Made by a program: the position numbers and the translations under genes | In this document: piece after piece, positions 21,998 to 31,652 of the stretch | How positions within the stretch are numbered: the first letter of the stretch is position 1 | Layout: each line of letters begins with the position of its first letter | The notes under the pieces: generated by a model | Told to the model about the DNA's origin: nothing | Database searches by the model: none | The model's input: only the letters and a program-made list of their open reading frames with translations | DNA from: Paenibacillus_E sp042676385 | Lineage (GTDB): Bacteria; Bacillota; Bacilli; Paenibacillales; NBRC-103111 | Length of the DNA: 64,000 bases | NCBI RefSeq assembly: GCF_042676385.1 | Contig: NZ_JBHTHA010000033.1 | Location: 238,526-302,525 of the forward strand | Direction of reading: 5' to 3'

Positions 21998-23275
21998 TTC
22001 CGACCGATTCCGGACGATGAGATCGCCATCATGTGCGCGCAGTATTCGTCGTGCGATCGTAAGGCCAAGACCGGTTCCTCCGCTTTCCGGATTTCGCGAT
22101 TCATCTCCCCGGTAGAAAGGCTCGAAAATATGAGGCAAATCTTGATCAGAGATGCCTGGTCCCGTGTCTTCAACGGTAAAAGTGACCTGACTCTGCTCGC
22201 TGCGCCACTTCACTTTGATCGATCCGCCGGTTGGTGTATGCCTCAGAGCGTTGTCAAGCACGTTTCTCACCGCGCGGCTCAGCAAATGGGAGTCACCGTG
22301 AAGCGTGCAGCTGGCATCTGGAGACTCGAAGACAATTTCCACCTCTTTTTCACCGGCAATCGCTCGATAATCCTCTAGAGCAGCCGACAGCAATGAGCTA
22401 AACTCAATTTCCTCGAGACGACGGGCATCTCCTCCCATATATTCCATTTTCGTATAAGCAAAGAGATCGGAGACCAGGCGCTCCAACTGGTCGGCTTTTT
22501 GCGTACATATTGTGATGTATCTGGCCGTTTTCTCCGGGCTTTCGGCAAGCCCGCGTTCCAGCCTTGTTAAAAAACCACGCAGGACAAAAAGCGGCGTTCT
22601 AAGATCATGTGCGATCGCACTGAGAAAGAAACGACGTTCTTCTTCCATCTGGGACTGTCGTACAAGCGAATCCCGAAGCCCTTTCCCCATGACTTGGAAG
22701 GACGCCCTGACATCAGCGACTTCAGCGACGGTCGATCCGGGAAGTTCAAAATCCAGATCGCCTCCGGCAATCCGTCTGGCTGCTGCGCTCATGGCCTCAA
22801 GCGGTTTTACGACCACACGGCCCATTTGATATCCGATAAAAAAAATAACCAATACCGTGGAGAGTACGGCGCATATTGATGCCGCAACACTGCCTGGATC
22901 GGAGATGTATAAGAGCACATTCCCCAGCACTTGACCGCTTTCTATCACGGTTGCTTCGCGAGTGGGATCGGACCCGGACTTGATATCCGCGGAACGGAAA
23001 ATTTCGTGATCCGCAGCGTCCAGAAGCAAAACTCTTACTTGAGAACGAGAGGTTTGATCACGTAAATCCGCTTGCCAGCCTGCCTCCCGCCAATGAGATG
23101 CGTTCATCGTAACCTTATTTAAAATGGATATTAATGCATTTTGTTGTTGTTCATGTAAGGCTCTCTCGAACACGAATCGATCCAGCATGCCAGGAATTTC
23201 ATAGAACAAACGGGGAATGACAAGGATGACTAACATGCCGACAAGCATCAAGCGGCGTATTCTTAGCGTTTTCAT
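21956..23275 (-). CDS. Membrane sensor histidine kinase
   Basis: A 439-residue kinase with two membrane helices (about 8-25 and 130-152) enclosing a small extracellular sensor, then a HAMP linker, HisKA and HATPase_c domains. Landmarks are the H-box FFLSAIAHDLRTPLF (phosphate acceptor H223), N-box VLDNALRHT, G1 DTGPGIS, F-box IFEPFYRGD and G2 GGTGLGLTIARRI. The start overlaps the end of the response regulator gene by four bases, so the pair is cotranscribed with the regulator first. The ligand is unknown. The divergent efflux operon at 24148 is a possible target. Confidence 0.92.
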   Translation of the reverse strand: MKTLRIRRLMLVGMLVILVIPRLFYEIPGMLDRFVFERALHEQQQNALISILNKVTMNASHWREAGWQADLRDQTSRSQVRVLLLDAADHEIFRSADIKSGSDPTREATVIESGQVLGNVLLYISDPGSVAASICAVLSTVLVIFFIGYQMGRVVVKPLEAMSAAARRIAGGDLDFELPGSTVAEVADVRASFQVMGKGLRDSLVRQSQMEEERRFFLSAIAHDLRTPLFVLRGFLTRLERGLAESPEKTARYITICTQKADQLERLVSDLFAYTKMEYMGGDARRLEEIEFSSLLSAALEDYRAIAGEKEVEIVFESPDASCTLHGDSHLLSRAVRNVLDNALRHTPTGGSIKVKWRSEQSQVTFTVEDTGPGISDQDLPHIFEPFYRGDESRNPESGGTGLGLTIARRILRAHDGDLIVRNRSELGGAIFTGWIAAI

Positions 23276-23964
23276 CTTCTTACTCCTTCAAAGCGGTACC
23301 CGACTCCCCATACATTGGCAATGAGTTTGGGCTTCTTGGCATCGTCTTCAATCTTTTCGCGAATCCGACCGATATGTACCGTGACGGTATGCTTGTCGCC
23401 GACTCCGTCCCAAAATCGCTCCAGCAGCTGCTCATAAGTAAAGACTTGGCGCGGGTATTCCGCCAATAAACACAAGATTTCGAATTCCTTCGGTGTAAAC
23501 GGCACATGTAGGCCGTCAATCCTTGCTTCATGTGCTTTTAAGTCAATAACCAGCCGATCGAAGTTTAATTCAAACTGCTGCTCTTTCTCGTTCTTACCTG
23601 AACGACGGAGCACGGCTTTTACACGTGCTACGACTTCCTCAGGCGTCGCGGATTTCACGATATAATCGTCTCCGCCTAAACTCAAACCTCGTATTTTGTC
23701 CACATCCTCGCCACGTGCGCTTAAGAACAAAATAGGCGTATCGCTTGTGCGGCGGATTTGGCGGCAAAGGTCGAAGCCGTTCTGACCAGGCATCATTACG
23801 TCCAGCAAGATACAATCCACACTCGTTTGTTTTAATATTTCCAAAGCGCTAGCGGCGTCGTAAACGCCGATTACGGTGAACTGTTCATCTTCGAGAAAAT
23901 CGCGCATCAATTCCACGATGGTTTTATCGTCGTCGACGATCATTACCGTGCGCTTAATGTTCAT
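23272..23964 (-). CDS. OmpR-family response regulator
   Basis: A 230-residue regulator with a receiver domain (acidic pair D11-D12, phospho-acceptor D55 in CILLDVMMPG, switch K near VKSATPEEV) and a winged-helix output domain (FTPKEFEILCLLAEYPRQVFTYEQLLERFWD, HTVTVHIGRIREKIE, GVGYRFEG). It forms a pair with the kinase encoded next. The gene points away from the membrane-protein operon at 24148 across 183 bases, so it may regulate itself and that operon. The assignment is secure; the regulon is inferred. Confidence 0.93.
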   Translation of the reverse strand: MNIKRTVMIVDDDKTIVELMRDFLEDEQFTVIGVYDAASALEILKQTSVDCILLDVMMPGQNGFDLCRQIRRTSDTPILFLSARGEDVDKIRGLSLGGDDYIVKSATPEEVVARVKAVLRRSGKNEKEQQFELNFDRLVIDLKAHEARIDGLHVPFTPKEFEILCLLAEYPRQVFTYEQLLERFWDGVGDKHTVTVHIGRIREKIEDDAKKPKLIANVWGVGYRFEGVRR

Positions 23965-24147
23965 AAATAAACCTCCAAATCGGATCTGGCTTCAATTGTA
24001 CCATATGCCGTGTCTCGAGTTGCCGATTTGACTGAAACGGTATTCTTTGTTGAGCGTTTTGTGATTATTATCAGCATGAATTCGTGAGAATTAACGGTTA
24101 ATGTAGGAGATGTGGTAAGGAAAAACGAACGGAAAAGGAGAAGGATT

Positions 24148-24534
24148 ATGGAGATTGGTACTTTCGCCCGGTGGGGGCGGCTCATTTTTGAAATACTGGC
24201 TTGGCTTTTCTTACTCTGTATCATCGTTCAAGTATTTATCGCCGGCATGGCAACCTTTTCAGATTCGACCGATTGGGAAATACACAGGACGTTCGTGCGG
24301 AGTTTCGCGCTAACGCCGTTGGTTATGTTCCTGCTTACATTTGCAGGGAAAATGAATGGAAAAGTTCGCTGGTTAAGTCTGGGTTTGTTCGCGTTGATTA
24401 TTTTTCAATTTCTTACTGTACAAGTGTTTAAATCCGTCTTTGTGTTGGCTGCGCTTCATCCGGTCATTGCGTTGCTGCTGTTCTGGGGTTCGATTACAAC
24501 GCTGAGACGGATACCAAGGAGGCAGGCGCGATGA
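24148..24534 (+). CDS. DUF6220-like four-helix membrane protein
   Basis: A 128-residue protein with four predicted membrane helices (about 12-33, 52-70, 77-95 and 100-118). Conserved-looking features are QVFIAGM in the first helix, WEIHR in the first loop and HPVIALLLFWGS in the last helix, as in the uncharacterised DUF6220 family. Its TGA overlaps the ATG of the MFS transporter gene (ATGA), so translation is coupled. Function is unknown; association with the transporter is likely. The start has AAAAGGAGAAGG upstream. Confidence 0.7.
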   Translation: MEIGTFARWGRLIFEILAWLFLLCIIVQVFIAGMATFSDSTDWEIHRTFVRSFALTPLVMFLLTFAGKMNGKVRWLSLGLFALIIFQFLTVQVFKSVFVLAALHPVIALLLFWGSITTLRRIPRRQAR

Positions 24535-26054
24535 ACCATAAAAACAAAATCGGATGGATTGTCGCCGGACTGCTGCTTGGTATTCTTATGGCGGCTATGG
24601 ATAATACAATCGTCGCTACAGCGATGGGGACGATCGTAGGAGAACTTGGCGGATTCGACAAGTTCGTATGGATTACTTCCGCCTATATGGTCTCCATGAT
24701 GGCCGGGACACCGATATTTGGTAAATTGTCCGATATGTACGGACGTAAAATGTTCTTCGTAACCGGTTTGACGCTGTTTATTCTCGGCTCCGTTCTGTGC
24801 GGAACCGCCCAAAGCATTGTGCAGCTAAGCGTGTACCGGGCTGTGCAGGGAATCGGAAGCGGTGCAATTATGCCGATCGCTTTTACGATTATTTTTGATA
24901 TTTTCCCGCCTGAGAAACGAGGAAAAGTCAGCGGGGTGTTCGGATCTGTCTTCGGCGTTTCAAGTATTTTCGGCCCGTTGCTTGGCGCATTGTTGACAGA
25001 GACGCTCAATTGGCGCTGGATCTTTTACATCAACCTTCCACTTGGTATTCTATCGCTGGTCTTCATCGTATGCTTTTACCACGAATCGTTGCAACGCTCC
25101 AAACAAAAGATTGACTGGTGGGGGGCGGTTACCCTTGTTGCGGCAGTTGTCTCCCTTATGTTTGCACTGGAATTGGGCGGTAATGAGTATCCGTGGAATT
25201 CGGTAGAAATCATCGGTCTGTTCGCGGCGTTTGCTGTATTTCTTTCCTTTTTTCTGTATGTGGAGACCAAAGTTCAAGATCCGATCCTTTCTTTTCAAAT
25301 GTTTAAGAATCGGCTATTTGCAGCAAGTAATGTCGCCTCATTATGTATTGGGATAACGTTTATTGCAGCTACCGTTTATATTCCTATCTTCGTTCAGGGC
25401 GTGCTCGGCGGTACCGCGGCGAACTCCGGAACGATTTTGACTCCTATGATGCTGGGCTCAGTCGCGGGCAGCCAGATCGGAGGATTTCTCACAAGTAAAA
25501 CCAGTTACCGGAATATCATGCTCGGAGCCTGTTTGTTCTTTCTCGGCGGGATATCTTTACTGGGCACCCTGACGCCGGAAACGACACGGATGGCAGTTAT
25601 GGGCGCGATGATCTTGACCGGATTCGGTGTAGGTTTCTCATTTTCGGTCCTCAACATGGCGGCTATACATCCATTCGATATGCGCCAGCGCGGTTCAGCG
25701 ACGGGTACCAACCGATTTATGATATCGCTTGGTACGACACTCGGCATTACAGGATTCGGAATCATTCAACGCAGCCTCTTTACGAACAAAATGACGGGCA
25801 GTATCGGGGACGTGAGTTCAGGTATCGGGAACACGAACAGCCTATTGACACCGGCAGAGCGGCTAAAGCTTCCGCAGGAAACGCTGGATTCTATCGTATC
25901 TGCGCTATCGTCATCCATTTCTCAAACGTTTCTGTGGGCTTTAATCCCCGCAGCCCTGGGCGCAATCTCTATTTTCTTCATGACAAATGAACGTATGCCA
26001 GCTTCTTTTAAGCATGCGGCGAAGTCTTCAGAGCCAAAAAGGGAGACGGTATAA
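24531..26054 (+). CDS. MFS drug exporter of the DHA2 (EmrB/QacA) type
   Basis: A 507-residue transporter with 14 likely membrane helices. Signature blocks are MDNTIVATAMGTIVGELG in helix 1, GKLSDMYGRKMFFVTGL in the 2-3 loop, YRAVQGIGSGAIMPIAF and GPLLGALLTETLNWRWIFYINLPLG of motif C. Members export lipophilic drugs, dyes or antibiotics using the proton gradient. It lies second in an operon with DUF6220 and DUF2306 membrane proteins, next to a two-component system. The substrate cannot be told from sequence. Confidence 0.92.
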   Translation: MNHKNKIGWIVAGLLLGILMAAMDNTIVATAMGTIVGELGGFDKFVWITSAYMVSMMAGTPIFGKLSDMYGRKMFFVTGLTLFILGSVLCGTAQSIVQLSVYRAVQGIGSGAIMPIAFTIIFDIFPPEKRGKVSGVFGSVFGVSSIFGPLLGALLTETLNWRWIFYINLPLGILSLVFIVCFYHESLQRSKQKIDWWGAVTLVAAVVSLMFALELGGNEYPWNSVEIIGLFAAFAVFLSFFLYVETKVQDPILSFQMFKNRLFAASNVASLCIGITFIAATVYIPIFVQGVLGGTAANSGTILTPMMLGSVAGSQIGGFLTSKTSYRNIMLGACLFFLGGISLLGTLTPETTRMAVMGAMILTGFGVGFSFSVLNMAAIHPFDMRQRGSATGTNRFMISLGTTLGITGFGIIQRSLFTNKMTGSIGDVSSGIGNTNSLLTPAERLKLPQETLDSIVSALSSSISQTFLWALIPAALGAISIFFMTNERMPASFKHAAKSSEPKRETV

Positions 26055-26055
26055 A

Positions 26056-26700
26056 ATGGTGCGACAAAAGAGGATCGGTTGGATCCTATTCGTAGTCATT
26101 ATTTTAGGCGTTGGGGGATTTGCCATTGCCCCGTATTTGCTGTTTGATCCCGCACTCAGTCGCATTAAGCTGAACAGCGCTGTTCCATACCAGTTTCCAT
26201 TGCTGCTCGTTCATATCTTTATTTCGTTTATCGCCCTTGGCATAGGTTGGATTCAATTCATCCCAAGCTTGCGCCAAAAGCAAGCGCGCATTCATCGCTT
26301 TGTAGGTCGTATTTATCTGGGATGCATAGCCATTGGAGGTGCGACTGGTATTGTCGTGGGCTTGTTTGAGGAAAGCTACATTCGGCAATTGGCTTTTTGG
26401 ACCTTGGCGGTCTTGTGGCTCTTCACCGGGTGGAAAGGATATCGCTCTGCGCTGAGGCGCAATTTTGAAGCGCACAGGTCGTGGATGATACGTAACTATG
26501 CCATGACTATGGTCGCAGTAAGCGCACGCATCGTAACTCCGATTTGCATCTTATTGTATTTCGCGGCGCACGGGAACTCCGCGGGTGGGGATATTGCAAT
26601 GGTTTTGGGCAAAGTGCTTGAGGTAAACATCTGGTTAGGTTTGGTCATAAATGTTGTGATTTCAGAGTGGACCCTGCAGAGCTATTTTCGAAAACAATAA
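26056..26700 (+). CDS. DUF2306 multi-pass membrane protein
   Basis: A 214-residue protein with about six hydrophobic helices. The DUF2306-like core has histidines after helix 2 (KQARIHRFVGRIYLG) and in the loop EAHRSWMIRNYAMT, with a preceding LLVHIFISFIALGIGWIQF helix. These conserved His/Arg residues suggest a haem- or quinone-type cofactor, which is unproven. The ATG starts one base after the MFS stop, confirming the operon. Ribosome site GGGAGACGG lies upstream. Confidence 0.75.
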   Translation: MVRQKRIGWILFVVIILGVGGFAIAPYLLFDPALSRIKLNSAVPYQFPLLLVHIFISFIALGIGWIQFIPSLRQKQARIHRFVGRIYLGCIAIGGATGIVVGLFEESYIRQLAFWTLAVLWLFTGWKGYRSALRRNFEAHRSWMIRNYAMTMVAVSARIVTPICILLYFAAHGNSAGGDIAMVLGKVLEVNIWLGLVINVVISEWTLQSYFRKQ

Positions 26701-26744
26701 CATAGCGGCAGCCAAGAAATAAATGCTGAACTATTGAAATGTCA

Positions 26745-26820
26745 GATTTGAAGTGGGCAGATGCCATACCTAATTTCCTTCTCATACACAAACGTATGAA
26801 TTTATACGCAAAAGGACCGT
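26745..26820. repeat. Dispersed repeat, copy B (partner at 9684)
   Basis: GATTTGAAGTGGGCAGATG begins a segment aligned with 9684-9759 at roughly three identical bases in four. Its end forms the left arm of the perfect hairpin at 26806-26848. No gene is seen in it. Confidence 0.7.
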
Positions 26821-26848
26821 AAGGGTAAACCCGACGGTCCTTTTGCGT
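26806..26848. terminator. Perfect 15-base-pair hairpin between convergent genes
   Basis: The arms acgcaaaaggaccgt (26806-26820) and acggtccttttgcgt (26834-26848) surround a 13-base loop. It lies between the DUF2306 gene and the amidase gene and probably ends both transcripts. Confidence 0.85.
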
Positions 26849-26871
26849 GTAATTCTCCTGTCACAGTTCAG

Positions 26872-28845
26872 CTATTCGGCCGAAGAATCGGAATCGCCGG
26901 AATCGTTTCCGTCGTGATTCTCCTCTTCATACCCCCGCTGCTTCTGGACTTTCTCAACATCCGAGGCTCTAACAAATGCGAAGCGGTGGTTAAAGTAGAT
27001 CCGGTAGAACTCTTCCTTTCCTTTGACCAGCTTATGGGTCGCATAAGGGTCATTCGTAAATACCGAGGCATAATAATAATCACTTTTTACTTTTTCCACG
27101 GCAACATAGACCTGATCTTGCGGAATGGTGTACTGCAGTGGAATCAGCACTTTAGGCGAGATATCGGAAGGATATGCTGCTGCTTCCGGATAAGCGGCGC
27201 CATAGACCGAAATGGAAACCGTGCCGGCTTTCGGAGTGATTGGCATCCCTTTGCCTGAGACCGTATTCTTTCCCTGCGGGTTATGAAACCAGGCTTTTTG
27301 CCCCCCGTACCAGATTGCGGTCCATTCACCCAGTTTGTCTGCGAGTGAGAAAGTCTGCCCTACGGAAGCTTTGGCGCCTATACTGAGACCTTCATGCTTG
27401 TCTTGACCGACAAGGGCCGGATCATCAATCAAGTCAGCATAAAAGCTAGGCTCTTTATATAAATAAACGAAGTTGGACGGCTGAGCAGGCGCATCCTTGA
27501 TGTATGGCTGATTGCTCTTGAAATCGGGCTTGATGGTCACCATGCCTTTGGAGCCGTGCTTGGAAACGATTGGAGCTCCAACCAACTGCATATAATGTTC
27601 CCAATCCCAGAAAGGACCGGGATCCTGATGCATAAGCGGTTGGCGCGCCGGAGATAGACCCGGTATTTCATCATGACCGATAATATGGGCACGATCGCGT
27701 GGAATATCGTATTTCTCAGCCAGATAGCGAACAAGGGCAGCAGAAGAACGATAAAGCCGCTCGGTGAACCAGGTTGCTCCTTGCATGGCGAAGCCCTCAT
27801 GCTCCAGGCCTATGGAATGCATATTGAAGTACCAGTTGCCGGCATGCCATGCTACATTCTTGGTCTTGACCATTTGCGTGATTTGACCGTCGGACGACCG
27901 GAGAACATAGTGGGCGCTAACCGAAGCGTTAGGGTTGGTGAATAAGTCAATCGTTCCCTGGTAGCTTACTTCAGTGTCATGAATGATGATATAACGGATA
28001 TCGGGACCGAATTTGGGACGGTCGGCAAGATCATAATTGGAATAGTCCGTCGGGTTGTTTCCGTTCTGCTGATAGGCAGCAGGAATAAATCTGCAGTCGA
28101 GATTGCGCGGACACTCGGCGGCATCGGGTTTGGTTTCGCGCAGATGAAGTGTTTTGGCGGATTCGAGATTAGGCTTTACTTCTTTGGACGACAGCTCTAC
28201 CTGTTGTCCTTCTGGAGTTTTCCTAGCCATTCCCTGCTGAATCGTTTCATACACGCCATTAGCGAAATCCAGGGCAGCCGCCGATTCTGAAGATCCGCTA
28301 TATTTGGCAACGGCACCATACCAATCAGATTCCGCTACCGGTAGTTTACCGAGCGTTTCCTGCGCGTACTTTGCCAGCAGTGCGGCTCCGCCCCGGATAT
28401 TGCTGGCAGGATCTCGTTTTAATAATTCCGGATCGACTTTCAATAGCTGGGCAGCCGCAGACAGCGTATGCAGATTCGGATCGTTCAACGAAGCTGATGT
28501 CTTATCCTCGTCGCCGTTCCCCTTCTCATCATTCTTTTCCCGCTGCGTAAAGTCGGTCAGATGCATGATACCGTATCCCCCGGAGGTGCTGGGCTGTCCA
28601 TTATGGTGCTCCCACCTTGAAAGGTTGTAGGAGACGGACATCAAAATGCTCACGGGCACTCCGAACTCCTTGGCGGCGGAAGCGAAGGCCTCTTGCAACG
28701 AATCCGTCTTGACTTGTTCGGCGTAGACCTTAGACGGGGCTTGGAAAGAACCGGCAAGCCCAGGTGTGAATCCGGTAGCCGCTAGTAGGGCGACTGCCAG
28801 GGAGATCGACAGCTTTTTCCAATGAAATCCTAGTATTAGTTTCAA
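26872..28845 (-). CDS. Secreted N-acetylmuramoyl-L-alanine amidase (Amidase_2) with N-terminal lysozyme-like region
   Basis: A protein of about 657 residues. After a signal peptide (ISLAVALLAATGFTPGLAG) comes a region resembling a lytic-transglycosylase fold (AAKEFGVPVSILMSVSYNLSRWE, STSGGYGIMHLTD). A zinc amidase domain follows, with YIIIHDTEVSYQGTIDLF, VAWHAGNWYFNMHSIGLEHEG and IIGHDEIPG, carrying the usual His ligands. The C-terminal 200 residues include SH3-like segments and an acidic tail (EEENHDGNDSGDSD). It should cut the bond between muramic acid and the stem peptide. A TTG start at 28845 is chosen because GGGAGGG precedes it. The promoter is clear at 28933. Confidence 0.85.
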   Translation of the reverse strand: MKLILGFHWKKLSISLAVALLAATGFTPGLAGSFQAPSKVYAEQVKTDSLQEAFASAAKEFGVPVSILMSVSYNLSRWEHHNGQPSTSGGYGIMHLTDFTQREKNDEKGNGDEDKTSASLNDPNLHTLSAAAQLLKVDPELLKRDPASNIRGGAALLAKYAQETLGKLPVAESDWYGAVAKYSGSSESAAALDFANGVYETIQQGMARKTPEGQQVELSSKEVKPNLESAKTLHLRETKPDAAECPRNLDCRFIPAAYQQNGNNPTDYSNYDLADRPKFGPDIRYIIIHDTEVSYQGTIDLFTNPNASVSAHYVLRSSDGQITQMVKTKNVAWHAGNWYFNMHSIGLEHEGFAMQGATWFTERLYRSSAALVRYLAEKYDIPRDRAHIIGHDEIPGLSPARQPLMHQDPGPFWDWEHYMQLVGAPIVSKHGSKGMVTIKPDFKSNQPYIKDAPAQPSNFVYLYKEPSFYADLIDDPALVGQDKHEGLSIGAKASVGQTFSLADKLGEWTAIWYGGQKAWFHNPQGKNTVSGKGMPITPKAGTVSISVYGAAYPEAAAYPSDISPKVLIPLQYTIPQDQVYVAVEKVKSDYYYASVFTNDPYATHKLVKGKEEFYRIYFNHRFAFVRASDVEKVQKQRGYEEENHDGNDSGDSDSSAE

Positions 28846-28932
28846 CAATTTCCCTCCCGAATGAAGATGATGATTACAACTTGGCAAAAAGCCTTCTTCA
28901 ATCCTCCTTCCATAAAATGGGACTCCGTTTCT

Positions 28933-28961
28933 ATTATAATTTGCTAGAATTAAAATTTCAA
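28933..28961 (-). promoter_or_regulatory. SigA-type promoter of the amidase gene
   Basis: On the minus strand, TTGAAA (28956-28961) and TATAAT (28933-28938) are exactly 17 bases apart, about 90 bases before the TTG start. An AT-rich inverted repeat (AAATTTCA ... TGAAATTT) overlaps the -35 region and may bind a regulator. Confidence 0.7.
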
Positions 28962-28993
28962 ATATTTAAATGAAATTTGAAATATTTTTTCTG

Positions 28994-29056
28994 AAGCTCA
29001 ATGAGGCTGCCGGATCGTCTCATCCCTGGCAGCCTTATGGTGTAAATATTGAGCTT
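28994..29056 (-). terminator. Two-part stem-loop after the LD-carboxypeptidase gene
   Basis: Outer arms aagctcaat (28994-29002) and attgagctt (29048-29056) and inner arms aggctgcc (29004-29011) and ggcagcct (29028-29035) stack into one long hairpin starting at the stop codon. A clean T-run is missing. Confidence 0.5.
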
Positions 29057-29979
29057 TACATTCTGACCGAAGGCTCGAGTACGGTAAGCATGTTATTGTT
29101 TGTATTTAAGTTGACATTGGCCCCTATTGGGATTGCTGCTTTATAGTAACCGTGTGCCGTGCTTAAGTTGGTCATGAGGGGTTTTCCTAAAGGAACAATT
29201 AACTCCTGGATCAATTTCTCGTAAGACGTATTGTACGATATAGTGCAGCCCGTGCATTGGCCCATCACAATGCCGATACAATCACGAAACTTTCCCGCCA
29301 TCCTCAATTGAGTCAAATAACGGTAAATCGTATTGGAGGGTGCGTGTGTTTCCTCCAGTAATAATATTTTCCCAGTGGTATTAACTTCGTATGGAGTCCC
29401 AAGAGTACCAACCAGTGAAGTAAGATTTCCTCCTACGATTGGTCCGGTAACATTTCCTCCTATTAAACTGGTCAATTGCAATCCGGGCGGATTCTGAATG
29501 ATTCTTGGAGCGGTTAAGGTTGATGTAGCGGAAAAAAATTGGTTGAAATTATAAGCTGGAGTGTCCGCATTAAAATCAATTAACAAAAGACTTTGGAAAG
29601 TAATTAAATCCGCGAGTTGGTAAAGGATATTTAATAAAATGGTTATATCGCTGTACCCAGTTACTATTTTAGGATTATTTCTTATGAATCCGAAGTCAAG
29701 GTACGGAAATATATCCGCAACCCCAGTGCCTCCTCTTGCAGGCAGGATCATTTTAACATTATGATTCCTAAACATACTCATAAGGTCTTCAGCACGCTGC
29801 TGAGCTGTAGCGGCAACGATCCCATCATAGTAGTAGACATATTTTCCATAAGCTACATTGAACCCCATACTTTCAAGGAAACTAATTCGCGCATCAATGA
29901 TACTGGCGTCGAGTGGGCTTCCCAGCGTAACAATTCCAACGGTATCTCCTCTTTGTAATAGGGGCGGCTTTGCAGCCAT
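29056..29979 (-). CDS. S66-family LD-carboxypeptidase (MccF/LdcA-like)
   Basis: A 307-residue serine peptidase. S66 enzymes use a Ser-Glu-His triad, here S110 in VTGYSDITILL, E209 or E210 in ILLLEETHA, and H276 in NLSTAHGYYK. The N-terminal GDTVGIVTLGSP and the ARGGTGVADIFPYLDF block are typical. LdcA types cut the L-Lys/mDAP-D-Ala bond in cytoplasmic peptidoglycan recycling; MccF types cleave microcin-like nucleotide peptides. There is no signal peptide. It lies amid cell-wall genes, which favours a peptidoglycan role. An AAAGGAGG site lies upstream of the ATG. Confidence 0.88.
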   Translation of the reverse strand: MAAKPPLLQRGDTVGIVTLGSPLDASIIDARISFLESMGFNVAYGKYVYYYDGIVAATAQQRAEDLMSMFRNHNVKMILPARGGTGVADIFPYLDFGFIRNNPKIVTGYSDITILLNILYQLADLITFQSLLLIDFNADTPAYNFNQFFSATSTLTAPRIIQNPPGLQLTSLIGGNVTGPIVGGNLTSLVGTLGTPYEVNTTGKILLLEETHAPSNTIYRYLTQLRMAGKFRDCIGIVMGQCTGCTISYNTSYEKLIQELIVPLGKPLMTNLSTAHGYYKAAIPIGANVNLNTNNNMLTVLEPSVRM

Positions 29980-30057
29980 AGTGATGCCTCCTTTCTAAAA
30001 ACACTCTGTTGCCTTATATGCGGTTGCCGAATAAATCATGACTTTGAATCCGCCATA

Positions 30058-31569
30058 TCATATAAGGCGACGTTCCTTTTTCAAGAAACGAATTAAAATA
30101 TAGACGATTAAGAAACCGTATATTAACGTCATTTCACCAATAGATTGTACGAGGCGGGGCAGATGAACAGCTTGAGAGGTTAGTCTGGTTAAAAACAAAG
30201 TTGCGGCAAAAAGTAAGATGATGACGATCGTGCTGGAAGTTAATCCATTTAGGAGCCCTTTCATATAGGTTCTTAGCTTTTTCATATTCCATAAGGCCGC
30301 AATCATTTCTAGAGAAAGCATCCCTGTAGCAGCTCCCACATAGGTGATTCCAGGTATGGCGATTAAATAATAATTGAGCGCCAATGAAATCATTACTCCG
30401 ATAATTAGCCCGATTAGAGGGTTTTTTTTGTCTCCGATTCCCCACAAAGCAATGGTGGAAAGTTCCCGGATTCCTGATAATAAGGGGATCAACAACATAT
30501 AACGAATACAGGAATCCGCCGAACTATTCGAAAATAATAAATTGGAAAGATCCTCGGCATAAAAGAACAAAACAATAGCAGAACCGCATCCCCAGAGCCA
30601 AACGGCTTGCAACGCTGATTGGATACGCCAAACAAATCGGTCCCGCCGTCCGGCTTGCCAATCTGTTGTAATTTTGGTGGACAACGTGTAGGCAAGAGCG
30701 AATGTTACGAGTGTAGGCATGTACACGATCGTTGCAGCCATGCCTGAAATAATACCGTAAACCGAAACTGAATCTGAGACGCTCATACCTGCAGCTTGCA
30801 GCCGATGCGGAATAATGATGGCATCGAGAAAATCCGAGACGGGAACAATAGAACGTGTGGCAAGAATGGAAAGTGCCGAGAAGATAAACAAACATATATC
30901 TGACTTTTTTAACTGCCGTAAAGTCGTTTTGTTATCGTTAACATTTAGTTTGTGAATGGTTGAACTTATGAGTACGATCAGTAAAAAGCATAATGATATT
31001 AGAGCGCCAACAGGGGCTCCTAACATTGAGCCCCCGACTGCATTGGGGATACCGAACCTTAACCACATTGTTGTAATTGTGATCATTGCAGCTACGCGGA
31101 ACAACTGTTCAATAAGCTCTGATACCGCAATATACCCGTAATATTCCAAACCTTGAAGAAAGCCGCGTAAAAAACTAAGGAAGGGTACGATTGCAATTGC
31201 CGGAGCAATACATTGTATGGCGAATTCTAGATGAGCGTCACCCAGCAGGAGAGAAAGAGGGGATGCATAGCTATAGCAATAAAATCCCAACACAATACCT
31301 GAAAAGGCCAGAAAAATACCGGCTCCTTTAAATAACAGCCATCCTTGCTTGCGGTTACTTGCTGTAGCAAGGGAAATTGCTGTAGGAAATCCTCCTGTAA
31401 TAACAGTAAGGATTAGCGCATAGACGGAATACGCCATTTGATAAAGTCCTATGCCTTCGGATCCAAGCAACCGGAATAACACAATCCGGGCAAAAAAACC
31501 TATGACCTTTACAAGAAAAATGGCACCCGTACGAAGTGCCATCTGTGTTGCCAGTTTGGGTACGATCAT
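30058..31569 (-). CDS. SpoVB-like lipid flippase (MOP superfamily)
   Basis: A 503-residue protein with about 14 membrane helices. The opening (RTGAIFLVKVIGFFARIVLFRLLGSEGIGLYQMAYSVYALILTVITGGFP) is characteristic of SpoVB and related polysaccharide transporters of the MATE/MOP type. B. subtilis SpoVB is needed for spore cortex formation, and relatives move lipid-linked precursors such as lipid II across the membrane. The gene is in a minus-strand group with peptidoglycan hydrolases. Paenibacilli carry several paralogues, so spoVB proper is likely but not proven. Confidence 0.85.
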   Translation of the reverse strand: MIVPKLATQMALRTGAIFLVKVIGFFARIVLFRLLGSEGIGLYQMAYSVYALILTVITGGFPTAISLATASNRKQGWLLFKGAGIFLAFSGIVLGFYCYSYASPLSLLLGDAHLEFAIQCIAPAIAIVPFLSFLRGFLQGLEYYGYIAVSELIEQLFRVAAMITITTMWLRFGIPNAVGGSMLGAPVGALISLCFLLIVLISSTIHKLNVNDNKTTLRQLKKSDICLFIFSALSILATRSIVPVSDFLDAIIIPHRLQAAGMSVSDSVSVYGIISGMAATIVYMPTLVTFALAYTLSTKITTDWQAGRRDRFVWRIQSALQAVWLWGCGSAIVLFFYAEDLSNLLFSNSSADSCIRYMLLIPLLSGIRELSTIALWGIGDKKNPLIGLIIGVMISLALNYYLIAIPGITYVGAATGMLSLEMIAALWNMKKLRTYMKGLLNGLTSSTIVIILLFAATLFLTRLTSQAVHLPRLVQSIGEMTLIYGFLIVYILIRFLKKERRLI

Positions 31570-31652
31570 GGATCACCTCAAATATCCTTATGCGCCTTGT
31601 CCTAATTATCTTATTGCACAAGCCACTCAGATATGATTGGAGGTGAGACAAG

